NCBI RefSeq assembly: GCF_012489685.1
Contig: NC_080046.1
Span: 34,993,176 to 35,057,175 of the forward strand
Direction: 5' to 3'
Origin: Lotus japonicus
Taxonomy: Eukaryota; Streptophyta; Magnoliopsida; Fabales; Fabaceae
DNA: 64,000 bases
The notes under the pieces are model-generated. The model was not told the DNA's origin, searched no databases, and saw only the letters and a list, made by a program, of their open reading frames with translations. Shown here piece after piece: positions 1 through 11,402 of the stretch; within the stretch, counting starts at the first letter, position 1, and each line of letters begins with the position of its first letter. The position numbers and the translations under genes were made by a program.

Positions 1-1509
1 TTCTGTTACGAAACTTTTGCCACTGGTTTCACGTCATTCCGACGTCTGTAGCTCGAGTTATGTGTATTTTAGTGAGTATAGGTTAAGCTGTCCAGTTTCT
101 TACGAACTGCGGTTAGTGTACGATTTTTCCTGATTTTTGTACTTCGAATTGTGACTTGAAAATTTATAGAGGTTTACAAAACGTGTGTACGGAACCATGA
201 TAAAAATATTAGATTTTTCTGAGTATATTTGATAATTTACATCTGTTTAATAGTTCATTAGATGTGTGGTGCGCGCACATGGCGAGTTGCGCAGGAAGAT
301 GTCGCAAGATGTCACGACATGGCGAGTTGCGTAGGGAGATGTCGTGAGATGTCGCGACATGGCGAGTTGTGCAGTGAGATGTCGCGAGATGGCGAGCATG
401 AGCATGTCGCGAGTTTTTGGGAAAATTTAGAGAGAAATCCAGTCTTTAGGAAATAGTTGCAGAACCTGTTATATATGAATTATATTTAATTTACATCTAT
501 TTTTAATAATCATTATATGATGTTGTTTCTGAATTGATGTTATGTTTGAGATGCTAAGTTGTTGTGATTGCAAGTTGTATAATTGATAACATGATATATG
601 TGTTTTGTGCAACTGGTGATGAATATGCTAAAATAATTAGGACTTGGAGATGGTCTGAATATGCATATGTTAGTTGAGTTTTGCACAATACACTGCATAG
701 TTGTCAAGAGGCAATGTTTGCTAGTTCTCGTGGAGGCTAGTGACTTGTCCCAAAACTGGAGTGGTTTTGAAGCCTAGAGCGAGGGCTTTATTGGTGGTTA
801 TCTGTCTGGAGTGGACGCGGTGATACCGCTAAGGATAACAACTTTGGTACCTAAGGCATTTGCACGGGTCTCACTTGAGTCATATGTGTTATGGTGATAT
901 TTTTGGAGAGATTTGATGTGGTGGTAATTAGAGACTATTATATATGTTCTAATTGAGCTATAATTTATGGAGTATTTGCCATAGCTGTGAACTTGATTAA
1001 TTATGTTAAAATTACATAATTTATTATTTGTTAGTGAATGTGAGTAATTTATGTGGGGCATAGATAAGCTTTTACATTATTTATTATTATGCTTATCCAT
1101 ATGATATGAGTTCTCACCCTTCTGTTGGAATGATGTTCTATGCGACATCGCTCAGGTACCGTAGATAGTGGAGCTTCTCGCGAGGGTTAGTTGGAGGAGC
1201 TAGTCTTTCATTTACGGTTTAGTTAGGGGAGTCATGCTCTGTTATGTAACACCGGGAAACGTTTAGTTTTGTACCTTGATGTTAAGAGTTACCTATGAAC
1301 TCTCTTTATGTTAAATTTTGGAGTTGAAATAAATCCGCTGTGCTATGCATATGATGTTGCGACATTAAAGTTGGAAAATTTATATATTTATTATGAGCAT
1401 GACAGGTGTTTTGATTTATGTTTCTGGAGAATAAGTGTGACACCCTCTGTGTTATGCATTTTACTCTGATTTATGATATATTATTATGCGGGGTTTAGAG
1501 GGTGTTACA
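1..1509 (+). mobile_element. 3' part of a Tekay-like (chromovirus) LTR
   Basis: The segment ends in GGGTGTTACA at 1509, the same kind of 3' LTR terminus as the complete Tekay LTRs elsewhere in the window, and satellite DNA begins directly after it. The left end lies outside the window, so I cannot tell a solo LTR from the end of a full element. It holds a 40-bp minisatellite and a block starting GAGTTCTCACCCTTCTGTT that matches the reverse strand of the solo LTR at 4471-6947. No coding region is visible; the small ORF at 262-456 is minisatellite. Confidence 0.7.
278..397. repeat. 40-bp minisatellite, three copies, inside an LTR
   Basis: Units begin with CATGGCGAGTTG at 278, 318 and 358, exactly 40 bp apart. 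A truncated unit with GAGCATGAGCATG follows. Copies differ by a few substitutions. Confidence 0.9.
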
Positions 1510-4470
1510 TAGCCCATGATATTCCTCCACCGAATGTGATGCAAGTTCGTTGAGCTCAACTAAATGTGGGTGTTTAGGGTTTAGAGTTTTGGGTTTAGGG
1601 TTTAGTGTCGGGCAAAAGGATAAAGAGGTAAACATATAGCTTTTGAAAGGACATAAATTTAAAATCGATGTTATTAATCCATTGTCCGTGTTATGAGTTT
1701 TCAGAGCTCAACTAAAACTTACTTTAAATGGAGAATTGTAACGAAATAAGTACAGTAGAACCAAAGGACAATGAAGCCAACATATAGCTTTTGGGTTGAG
1801 AATTTCCTCTCTAATGACAAAATGTATCTTGTTGTACCAGAATAAGTTATAGCACATGATATTCCTCTACCGAATGTGATGCAAATTTGTAGAGCTCAAC
1901 TAAATGTGGTTGTGTAGGGTTTAGGGTTTAGAGTAGGGCAAAAGAATAAAGAGGCCAACTTAAAGCTTTTGAGAAAACATAAATTTAAAATTGCTGTTAT
2001 TAATTCATTGTATCTGATATGACTTCGTAGAGCTCAACGAAAACTTACTACAATTGGAGAATTGTAACGAATTAAGTACAGTAGAACCAAAGGAAGAAGA
2101 GGCCAACATATAGCTTTTGAGTGGAGAAATTCCTCTCTAATGACAAAAGGTGTCTTGTTATACCGGAATAAGTTTAAGCTCATGATATTCCTCCACCGAA
2201 TGTGATGCAAGTTCGTAGAGCTCAATTAAATGTGGGTGTTTAGGGTTTAGGGTTTAGAGTAGGACAGAAGGATAAAGAGGCCAACATAAAGCTTTTGAGA
2301 GGACATAAATTTAAAATTGATGTTATTAATCCATTGTATGTGATATGATTTCGTATAGCTCAACTAAAACTTACTACAAATGGAGAATTGAAACGAAATA
2401 AGTACAGTAGAACCAAAGGAGAATGATACCAACATATAGCATTTTAGTGGAGAAATTGCTCTCTAATGACAAAATGTGTAATGTTGTACCAGAATAATTT
2501 TAGGCTCATGATATTCCTCCACCGAATTTGATGCAAGTTCGTAGAGCTCAACTAAATGTGGGTGTTTAGTGTTTAGAGTTTTGGGTTTAGGGTTTAGGGT
2601 AGGACAAAAGGATAAAGAGGTAAACATATAGCTTTTGAAAGGACATAAATTTAAAATAGATGTTATTAATCCATTGTCTGTGTTATGTGTTCGTAGAGCT
2701 CAACTAAAACTTACTTTAAATGGAGACTTGTAACGAAATAAGTACAGTAGAACCAAAGGAGAATGAGGCCATCCTATAGCTTTTGGGTTGAGAAATTCCT
2801 CTCTAATGACAAAATGTGTCTTGTTGTACCAGAATAAGTTTCACCACATGATATTCCTCCACCGAATGTGATGCAAGTTTGTAGAGCTCAACTAAATGTG
2901 GTTTTTAGGGTTTAGGGTTTAGGGTTTAGAGTAGGACAAAAGAATAAAGAGGCCAATGTAAAGCTTTTGAGAGGACATAAATTTAAATTGCTGTTATTAA
3001 TCCATTGTATGCGATATGAATTCGTATAGCTCAACTAAAACTTACTACAAATGGAGAATTGTAACGAAATAAGTACAGTAGAACCAAAGGAGAATGAGAC
3101 CAACATATAGCATTTGAGTGGAGAAATTCCTCTCTAATGACAAAATGTGTCTTGTTGTACCAGAATAAGTTTAAGCTCATGATATTCCTCCACCGAATGT
3201 GATGCAAGTTTGTAGAGCTCAACTAAATGTGGGTGTTTAGGGTTTAGAGTTTTGGGTTTAGGGTTTAGGGTCGGACATAAGGATAAAGAGGTAAACATAT
3301 AGCTTTTGAAAGGACATAAATTTAAAATCGATGTTATTAATCCATTGTCCGTGTTATGAGTTTTTAGAGCTCAACTAAAACTTACTTTAAATGGAGAATT
3401 GTAACGAAATAAGTACAGTAGAACCAAAGGAGAATGAGGCCAACATATAGCTTTTGGGTTGAGAAATTCCTCTCTAATTACAAAATGTGTCTTGTTGTAC
3501 CAGAATAAGTTATAACACATGATATTCCTCCACCGAATGTGATGCAAATTTGTAGAGCTCAACTAAATGTGGTTGTTTAGGGTTTAGGGTTTAGAGTAGG
3601 ACAAAAGAATAAAGAGGTCAACGTAAAGCTTTTGAGAGGACATAAATTTAAAATTGCTGTTATTAATTCATTGTATTTGATATGACTTCGTAGAGCTCAA
3701 CGAAAACTTACTACAATTGGAGAATTGTAACGAATTAAGTACAGTAGAACCAAAGGAAGAAGAGGCCAACATATAGCTTTTGAGTGGAGAAATTCCTCTC
3801 TAATGACAAAAGGTGTCTTGTTATACCGGAATAAGTTTAAGCTCATGATATTCCTCCACCGAATGTGATGCAAGTTCGTAGGGCTCAACTAAATGTGGGT
3901 GTTTAGATTTTAGGGCTTAGGGTTTAGAGTAGGACAAAATGATAAAGAGGCAAACGTAAAGCTTTTGAGGGGACATAAATTTAGAATTGATGTTATTAAT
4001 CCATTGTATGTGATATGACTTCGTAGAGCTCAATCTAAAACTTACTACAAATGGAGAATTGTAACGAAATAAGTACAGTAGAACCAAAGGAGAATGAGAC
4101 CAACATATAGCATTTGAGTGGAGAAATTCCTCTCTAATGACAAAATGTGTCTTGTTGTACCAGAATAAGTTTAAGCTCATGATATTCCACCACCGAATGT
4201 GATGCAAGTTCGTAGAGCTCAACTAAATGTGGGTGTTTAGGGTTTAGAGTTTTGGGTATAGGGTTTAGGGTCGGACAAAAGGATAAAGAGGTAAACATAT
4301 AGCTTTTGAAAGGACATAAATTTAAAATCGATGTTAATAATCCATTGTCCGTGTTATGAGTTTTTAGAGCTCAACTAAAACTTACTTTAAATGGAGACTT
4401 GTAACGAAATAAGTACAGTAGAACCAAAGGAGAATGAGGCCAACATATAGCTTTTGGGTTGAGAAATTCC
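1510..4470. repeat. Satellite array, about 333-bp monomers with telomere-like motif (left block)
   Basis: About nine head-to-tail monomers of 325-340 bp. Landmarks recur in each: CTCCACCGAATGTGATGCAAG, TAGAGCTCAACTAAA, GTACAGTAGAACCAAAGGA, and a run of two to four degenerate TTTAGGG units. Monomer variants follow an A-B-C order (starts near 1600, 1925, 2265, then again from 2600, 3270 and 4270), which points to a higher-order repeat of about 1 kb with one dimeric irregularity. The minus-strand open frames of 63 codons in many monomers begin at TTG rather than ATG, and I do not treat them as genes. Confidence 0.95.
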
Positions 4471-6947
4471 TGTAACACCCCAATTCTAAACGGTATATGT
4501 ATTGCAAATATCAGAGTGATAAAAATGCTAACACTAATGGGGCATTACATAATCACTTAAAACATTATCATAATGTTCCTGTGACAGATACATAGCACAT
4601 AAACTTTGAGATGAACTCATAAATAAACTTAAATGCTCTTGTGACAGTTAATTAGTCTTTGAACTAGTTCACTTTGACAAATAGTTATGCAGCGAATCCA
4701 GTGTCTTTAAAACTTAAAGAAAACATAGTATCTTGCCCACAACTTAAAACAGAAACAACTTCTCAAATAACAACTTAATTCAAATTATAACAGAAGGAAA
4801 ACAAGCGTCCATTCCCCCCCCCCCCCCCCCCCCGAGTGCTACGTATCAGAGCAAGGACTCCAACTCGAAATAAAGGCTATAGACTACTCCTCCTGATTAC
4901 CTGCACGTTACCAACAAGGGTAACATTCAAACAGAAGGGGTGAGATATCGAGTATCATAAATATAAGAATGGCAATAAATATGCTAGATTAATGCCACAC
5001 CACTTCTTTTTATATTCATATAGCTCAGTTACTAAACAATCACAAATAACGTCATCGACTCGGATACAATTCGAACACAACAATGACTATGCATATGTAT
5101 GTGGTACCAACAGGGCTTCAGCCCTCATCATGAATTGCCAATTATTGGAGGCACAAGGCATAAGCCTTCATCACAAATCGCCAATACAGGCCATCACAGA
5201 GTATGCAGATGCTATGCGACTCAAAAGGACATATACATCTCATAATCATCACTTCAACATGAGGCATTGCGCCTATATCACTACATCACTAACATCGCTT
5301 AAAACAACACAATTCAGCACACATGCATTTTTATCAACTATACAATTACCCTGACATCTTAGGCAATTTTGACACCAAATCAATGAAACAACTCACTTAA
5401 GCATGCAATCATGGAAGAAGCTATCACATATGGTAAATAAATTATGGATTTCATGCTAAAGGTGTTCAGCCACATGCATCATCCTCATAGCTAATACATG
5501 GAACATAAAGACATTAATTTTCATACAACATGTAAGCTAAATCTAATTATATTTCCAAAACGATAAGAATTTCCGTAATCTGGAAAAACAGCAGGAACAC
5601 CAGCCACTAAAAGCGGTCTCCTGAATTCGTTACTGAACCAAAAATCATGTAATTTATATGCCTAGAAAGCTAATTTAAAGTCCTACAATTTCTTAGTTGA
5701 TCACATCTTCATTTGAGCACTCTAACTGGGAGAAAACAGGTCTCGAAGTGTACTGTCCAGCCCAGGAAATTTTGGAAAGCAGCACAACATCATCAAATCC
5801 GTGCATAAATCATATAGCAGTTCAGGAATTACGCTCACAGCAGAAACATATTTCAGTAGAGATAACCTACAGGATTCGTTACTTGTTCAAAAATTACAAA
5901 TGACCTCAATTTGAAAAGCTAACAGAAAACTCTACCTCTTTCTAGTTCATCAAAGAATTTTCTGGGCACATTAACAAGGTGAAAAATCACGTTGAAGTTC
6001 ACTGGCAGAGATAGCAGATACAGAGCGCAGAAAAACATGGTTTACTAAACTGAACTTATAGACCTCGTCTCTCAACCAAAAATTATGTACCATATCATTC
6101 CAGAAAGCTCTTTCAAAGGCGTACACTTTCTCAGTTCAACGCAACATTATTCGAGCACTCTAAACAGGCTCTAAAAGGCTTCGAAAGTCACGGTTCATAC
6201 CAGGAAAATGACCAGTCCGTTTTATGTTCCAAAATAAGTGATTAAAAATGTTTCTCATCAAACAAGACACAAAACCTAACAAGCATGCTACCTAACAGTC
6301 CTTATGTGCGTGATCATAAAGAAAATCAAAAGGGAACCTCAACCCAAAACTCCTAGCATACTATGGTTCTGCCCTCACCCCGTTCAATCACACAAAAGAA
6401 AATCCCAAAATCAATGGATTTCAAATCAGATTTCCAGAACATCATTAACAGAAACAATTCTACATCTCCCAAATCCCTAATATCATTCACCATAATTCCA
6501 TTAGAAACTCAAAATCCCACCCTTACCTTTGGATTGAGTGCAGCTCCCCGTTGCCGATCGAATTCTCCGAAGCCGATCCGCTCTCCCTCTCTTCCTGCTA
6601 CTTCACGCACAGCCTTCTTCTTTTTTTTTTTTCTCCTTCTTTCACGCGTCCTCTTCTTTCTTATTTTTTTTTTCTTTAGCTGCTTCCCCATCCTTATTAA
6701 ACCATCTAAACCAAATTCCTCAAGGGCTAAACTAAAAATCCTAAAATCTCTCCTAGTCCTTGTCTCTATTTTTAATCCTAACTTTCACCCCCTATCTCTC
6801 TTCCATTTCATAAAACACACTCAGCATCACAAAAAAAATATTTTATTTCATTAAAGTATTAATATATCACCTATTAAACCACCATACAATATAATCTTAA
6901 TTAAAATAAAATACCAACATTATTTTAATTAAAAACGGGGTGTTACA
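4471..6947 (-). mobile_element. Solo LTR of a Tekay-like element, 2,477 bp, TSD ATTCC
   Basis: The element begins TGTAACACCCC and ends GGGGTGTTACA. It is flanked by the perfect 5-bp duplication ATTCC (4466-4470 and 6948-6952) inside a satellite monomer. There is no primer-binding site, gag or pol, so it is a solo LTR left by LTR-LTR recombination. The minus orientation is inferred from the reverse complement of 4920-4950, which matches the '...CTCACCCTTCTGTT' block found about 400 bp from the 3' end of the LTR at 1-1509. It contains three diverged copies of a roughly 220-bp internal block (about 5620-6140), a 20-C run, and T-rich tracts at 6610-6675. Open frames such as 4992-5354 and 6363-6854 are not recognisable proteins. 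Confidence 0.88.
4814..4833. repeat. Homopolymer run of 20 C (G in the LTR sense)
   Basis: Twenty uninterrupted C residues inside the solo LTR. Other Tekay LTRs in the window have poly-G runs of 9-11 in their sense orientation (16025, 26007, 38794). Confidence 0.9.
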
Positions 6948-8039
6948 ATTCCTCACTAATGACAAAATGTGTCTTGTTGTACCAGAATAAGTTATAGCAC
7001 ATGATATTCCTCCACCGAATGTGATGCAAGTTTGTAGAGCTCAACTAAATGTGGTTGTTTAGGGTTTAGGGTTTAGAGTAGGACAAAAGAATAAAGAGGC
7101 CAACATAAAGCTTTTGAGAGGACATAAATTTAAAATTGCTGTTATTAATTCATTGTATCTGATATGACTTCGTAGAACTCAACGAAAACTTACTACAATT
7201 GGAGAATTGTAACGAAATAAGTACAGTAGAACCAAAGGAAGATGAGACCAACATATAGCTTTTGGGTGGAGAAATTCCTCTCTAATGACAAAAAGTGTCT
7301 TGTTATACCGGAATAAGTTTAAGCTCATAATATTCCTCCACCGAATGTGATGCAAGTTCGTAGAGCTCAACTAAATGTGGGTGTTTAGGGTTTAGTGCTT
7401 AGGGTTTAGAGTAGGACAAAATGATAAAGAGGCAAACGTAAAGCTTTTGAGAGGACATAAATTTAGAATTGATGTTATTAATCCATTGAATGTGATATGA
7501 CTTCGTAGAGCTCAATCTAAAACTTACTACAAATGGAGAATTGTAACGAAATAAGTACAGTAGAACCAAAGGAGAATGAGACCAACATATAGCATTTGAG
7601 TGGAGAAATTCCTCTCTAATGACAAAATGTGTCTTGTTGTACCAGAATAAGTTTAAGCTCATGATATTCCTCCACCGAATGTGTTGCAAGTTCGTAGAGC
7701 TCAATTAAATGTGGGTGTTTAGGGTTTAGGGTTTAGAGTAGGACAAAAGGATAAAGAGGCCAACGTATAATTTTTAAGGGGACATAAATTTAAAATCGAT
7801 GTTATTCATCCATTGTGTGTGATATGAGTTCGTAGAGCTCAACTAAAACTTACTACAAATAGAGAATTGTAACGAAATAAGTACAGTAGAAACAAAGGAG
7901 AATGAGGCCAACATATAACTTTTGAGTGGAGAAATTTCTCTCTAATGACAAAAAGTGTCTTGTTGTTCCACAATAAGTTTAAGCTCAGGATATTCCTCCT
8001 CCGAATGTGATGCATATTCGTAGAGCTCAACTAAATGTG
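6948..8039. repeat. Satellite array, continuation
   Basis: About 3.3 monomers continuing the array cut by the solo LTR. The broken monomer resumes in register after the duplicated ATTCC. The array stops near 8039, where Sirevirus coding sequence starts abruptly. Confidence 0.93.
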
Positions 8040-8326
8040 CAGTTACTTGTGTTTTTCCTCTAGAAGAACTTCAAGTTCTTGCTGAATGGCGTTTTGATCT
8101 CAACAACATTGCTGCAAATGGGGTTGATCTTCGTCCTGAAGTGCAGGCTCAAGGCTGGGAAGGGTACTTCCATAGACTACCTGGTCCAGTCTATGACAAG
8201 CTGGTGAAGGAATTTTGGAAGCATGCTGATTGTGATGAGTATCAAGTGATTTCCTATGTTCTGGGCAAGAGGATCATCATCACTGAGAGATCTTTTGCCA
8301 GGCTTCTGGGTGCAGAAACCAGTAAT
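8040..8326 (+). pseudogene. Sirevirus extra ORF3, first fragment
   Basis: It encodes a segment containing EELQVLAEWRFDL and VYDKLVKEFWKHADCD, collinear with about residues 48-145 of the intact 963-residue protein at 51878-54769. The N-terminal 45-50 residues are missing because the element is truncated at the satellite junction. The frame is open up to the solo LTR inserted after GTAAT at 8322-8326. The domain resembles the 'putative plant transposon protein' family; that family call is from memory and no search was run. Function unknown. Confidence 0.85.
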
Positions 8327-9489
8327 TGTCACGCCCTGATTTCCAAGGGTTACTTAGTGATTCAAAAGTAAATTGATCATGCTAATGTACTTTCGAAAAC
8401 ATAAAAATGAAGGTATATATATTTTTTATTTTGAAACATAATACTTTGTAATACTTTCCAAAACATGCTCTAACCAATGCATACATAATACCCATCATAA
8501 TAAATACCCTTACATCAACAAATATAATCACAAAATAGACTCCAAAAGGAATATAAACTAAAAGCCTCATATGCCCATCGAGCTCCCCGCAATCTCCACA
8601 CGACTAATCTCTGAATCGGTAGCTCGTCGTCCCACCATTTCTTGGCGATGTCTCTTCTCCTGCATTTAACGGTCTCTTGCTCATCCTTTAGAGCGGCGTC
8701 GTCGAACATTCATAAGAGAGAAAAGGTGCAAGGGTCAACTTCTTAAACCACAAGGCCATAAATAGGACGTGCACACATACGAGCAAGTAAGTGCATGCAT
8801 GCTCACATATATAATCACCTATCCAGAATCTTACCAACGGTATACTAATACATCCCTAAGGAATTCTAGGTGTAACATAAGATAAGGAAGACACTTCAAC
8901 AAGCAAGGCACAAGGCCCACAACCACACGACGCACCATATAGGGCATCCATTCATCAAACCCAGGTCACAAGGACACAACCAATGTTCTTACATCAATGA
9001 CGTTCAAGGGAACCTATGTGTCTCTATATTGTTAGCGTATGCTATATGCTCAATGCTCAATGCACACCATGATAAAACGTCAACTCCATACCGGGCAGGC
9101 GGGACAAAGACCCACCCAGTAGTCAATTGCCACTTATTCTGATGATCCATCCAACAATCATTAGTAACCAACTCACGGTACCCATTCCAGCAGTACCCTT
9201 AGACTATGCAATGCTATGCTTCATGATTAGTCACACAACGTAGTTATAGTCTTTTGTCGTTCGACAACGACTCCACCACACCTTAACATGAGTGGTCGGG
9301 GCCACCATCTCATAGGTACCACCGGCTATCCGTCACCACGGTAGCCCCACCATCATATGTTCCACTTTCGATCTAATTCGATCAACATCACCCATACAAC
9401 GCATACCATTCAATAAATATAAGGGCATATTATATCATGCATCATAGGAACATAATTCAGGACTTACGTTCATCATAAACATCCTAAGA

Positions 9490-9575
9490 GTTCATCATGT
9501 CATATTCAACAAGTAGTCATGTACTCAACAAGTAAGCATGTTCTCAACAAGTAATCATGTTCTCAACATCAAGGC
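9490..9575. repeat. About 20-bp tandem repeat inside the solo LTR
   Basis: Four consecutive imperfect copies of a unit resembling TCATGTTCTCAACAAGTAA. Confidence 0.75.
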
Positions 9576-9734
9576 ACTTAAGCATGTTATCATTCATCAT
9601 GTTCATAAGCAATTTCTCATGTCAATCAAGCATTCTTAACTCTTAAACTTCATGTATATCATGCATATAATTTAGGGCAACAAAACAGTAGAAAATGGTA
9701 GAATTAAAATTGAAAAATGTATTAAACTAGAAAT

Positions 9735-10025
9735 CTAAAAATTATGAAACTTTCAAATATTTAAGAACTTTAAGTTAGCTTTCAAATAAAATTGGTTTCA
9801 CCCGATTTGGACTCATATCCAAGGAGTTATGCCTAAAACAATACGAACTGTCCAGCTTACTCGGCAGCAGAAAAAGGGGAGAAATAAAATTCAAAACTGT
9901 ATTGAAATAGCAATCCAAGAATTATGAAACTTTTAGAGATGGAAGCACTTTAAGTTAGCTTTCAAATAAAATTGGTTTCACCCGATTTGGACTCATATCC
10001 AAGGAGTTATGCCCAAAACAGTACA
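9735..10025. repeat. Duplicated LTR-internal block, two copies
   Basis: Both copies contain TTTAAGTTAGCTTTCAAATA followed by GGTTTCACCCGATTTGGACT and CCAAGGAGTTATGCC. The second starts about 180 bp after the first. The shared core of about 70 bp is almost identical, so the duplication is recent relative to the LTR. Confidence 0.8.
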
Positions 10026-11402
10026 AAGTAGCAAAGAAAACGTCACTTGGCGCTGGAGGGACAGAAGTCCCACGCATGTGCGCCACAGTCCAGCGCACAT
10101 GCGCCGCGGTTCTGTACCTCTTCCGAGTTTCATACATTTTCTCACTTTTAACTTGATTTTTAGCCCAAGACTTAACTTTTAAGTTCCCATTCATGTTTAT
10201 AAGGATCATACAACATACTAAGCTCATTTACATCAGTCTTCCAAGGTCTTAACATGTTCATCATCATCATACAAGTCTCATGCAATTCCTAGCAAGCAAT
10301 TTTGCACGCTAAAGTCCAAGACCCGAAGTGCCCTTACCTCGATCGTTGGCTTTCTCCTTAACCTCTCTAGTCTGATTTCCTTCCTAGCCTTTAGCTCCTC
10401 GTCATGAAATGAACAAGGTGTTCTTCACCTTCACACAAGCACACAATGCACACAACCATCATTCATCAAAATCAAATAGAAATCACACACACTCTTAACT
10501 AAGTCTAGCACTTCTCATGAATGAACTTAGTCTTAAGAGTTCATGGGTTTTGAGTTTTGAAACAACACTTTGAATGATCTTTGAGAGTTAAAAACTGAAC
10601 TTTTAGCCTCAAGGCTTTTAAGAAACAAGCTTGGAAACCTACTCTTGAAGTCTTTACTTCATGAGAACATTAAAACATCAAGATTCAACCTTTTGAACAA
10701 GAAAAGGTTTTATGATGAGTAGTTTTCTTCCTTGGCTCTCCATTTTCGAAATCTAAGGTTCAAAACACAATAGATTGAAGCCTTAACATGGACAGCTCCC
10801 AAGGTCAAAGGATGGCTTGTACTTGTGGTTTTGGTCCGTTTTCCCATGCACACTACTTTGACAAAGTCATCATGCTACTAGTCTTTTTATCTTGGTTCAT
10901 GAACCCTATCCTGTTAGCCTTTCCCACCAACACTCCAAATCTGAACATGCAACCACACAATCAGATATTTTCTAGCATATTTTGTGATTGGCTCGTTTAC
11001 GAGTCGAACTCGACTCGTTTTCGAGCCGAAAACACTACCGGGCGAGTTTCTTGACCCTATATCGATATTACAGTCAAAATTCTCAAAATTACGCGTGGAT
11101 CATCGTAATGATAAGGAAAGTATTTATTTCACACTCGAATAATAATTCGATGACAAAAGGCGCTCTAGGCGAAACACGTCGGTTCGACCGTTTTCCGTAG
11201 TGCAGCCGAATCCTCCGATGAACGAAGAATGAAACACTTGGAAAACAACTTCGATATTAATAATCAAAATATTACTTTCATTAGATAAAATTCATCATAC
11301 AAGGTCACACCCATAAAGATCACATTAACCGAGCATTAAAGCACTAAACCGAGAAATTGACCGAGTTTATTTCTCTTAAACTTTCACGGGTCTTACAGTA
11401 AT

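Larger units (their letters stand above)
8327..11397 (-). mobile_element. Solo LTR of a Tekay-like element, 3,071 bp, TSD GTAAT
   Basis: Flanked by the perfect duplication GTAAT (8322-8326 and 11398-11402) inside ORF3. On the minus strand it starts TGTAAGACCC and ends GGGCGTGACA, like the other Tekay LTRs, which gives the orientation. No primer-binding site or coding domain is present, so it is a solo LTR. It holds short tandem copies of CATGTTCTCAACAAGTAA near 9490-9575 and a duplicated block of about 100 bp (around 9735-9850 and 9915-10025). No open frame in it is recognisable. Confidence 0.9.

Noticed and set aside
262..456. 64-codon frame rich in Met/Cys/Arg
   Set aside because: Translation of the 40-bp minisatellite inside an LTR.
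1560..1605. Interstitial telomere or chromosome end
   Set aside because: Only a few degenerate TTTAGGG units per monomer, embedded in a satellite that continues for kilobases on both sides.
6363..6854. 163-codon frame with Phe-rich tract
   Set aside because: Caused by T-rich tracts inside the minus-strand solo LTR; a similar low-complexity frame lies on the other strand.
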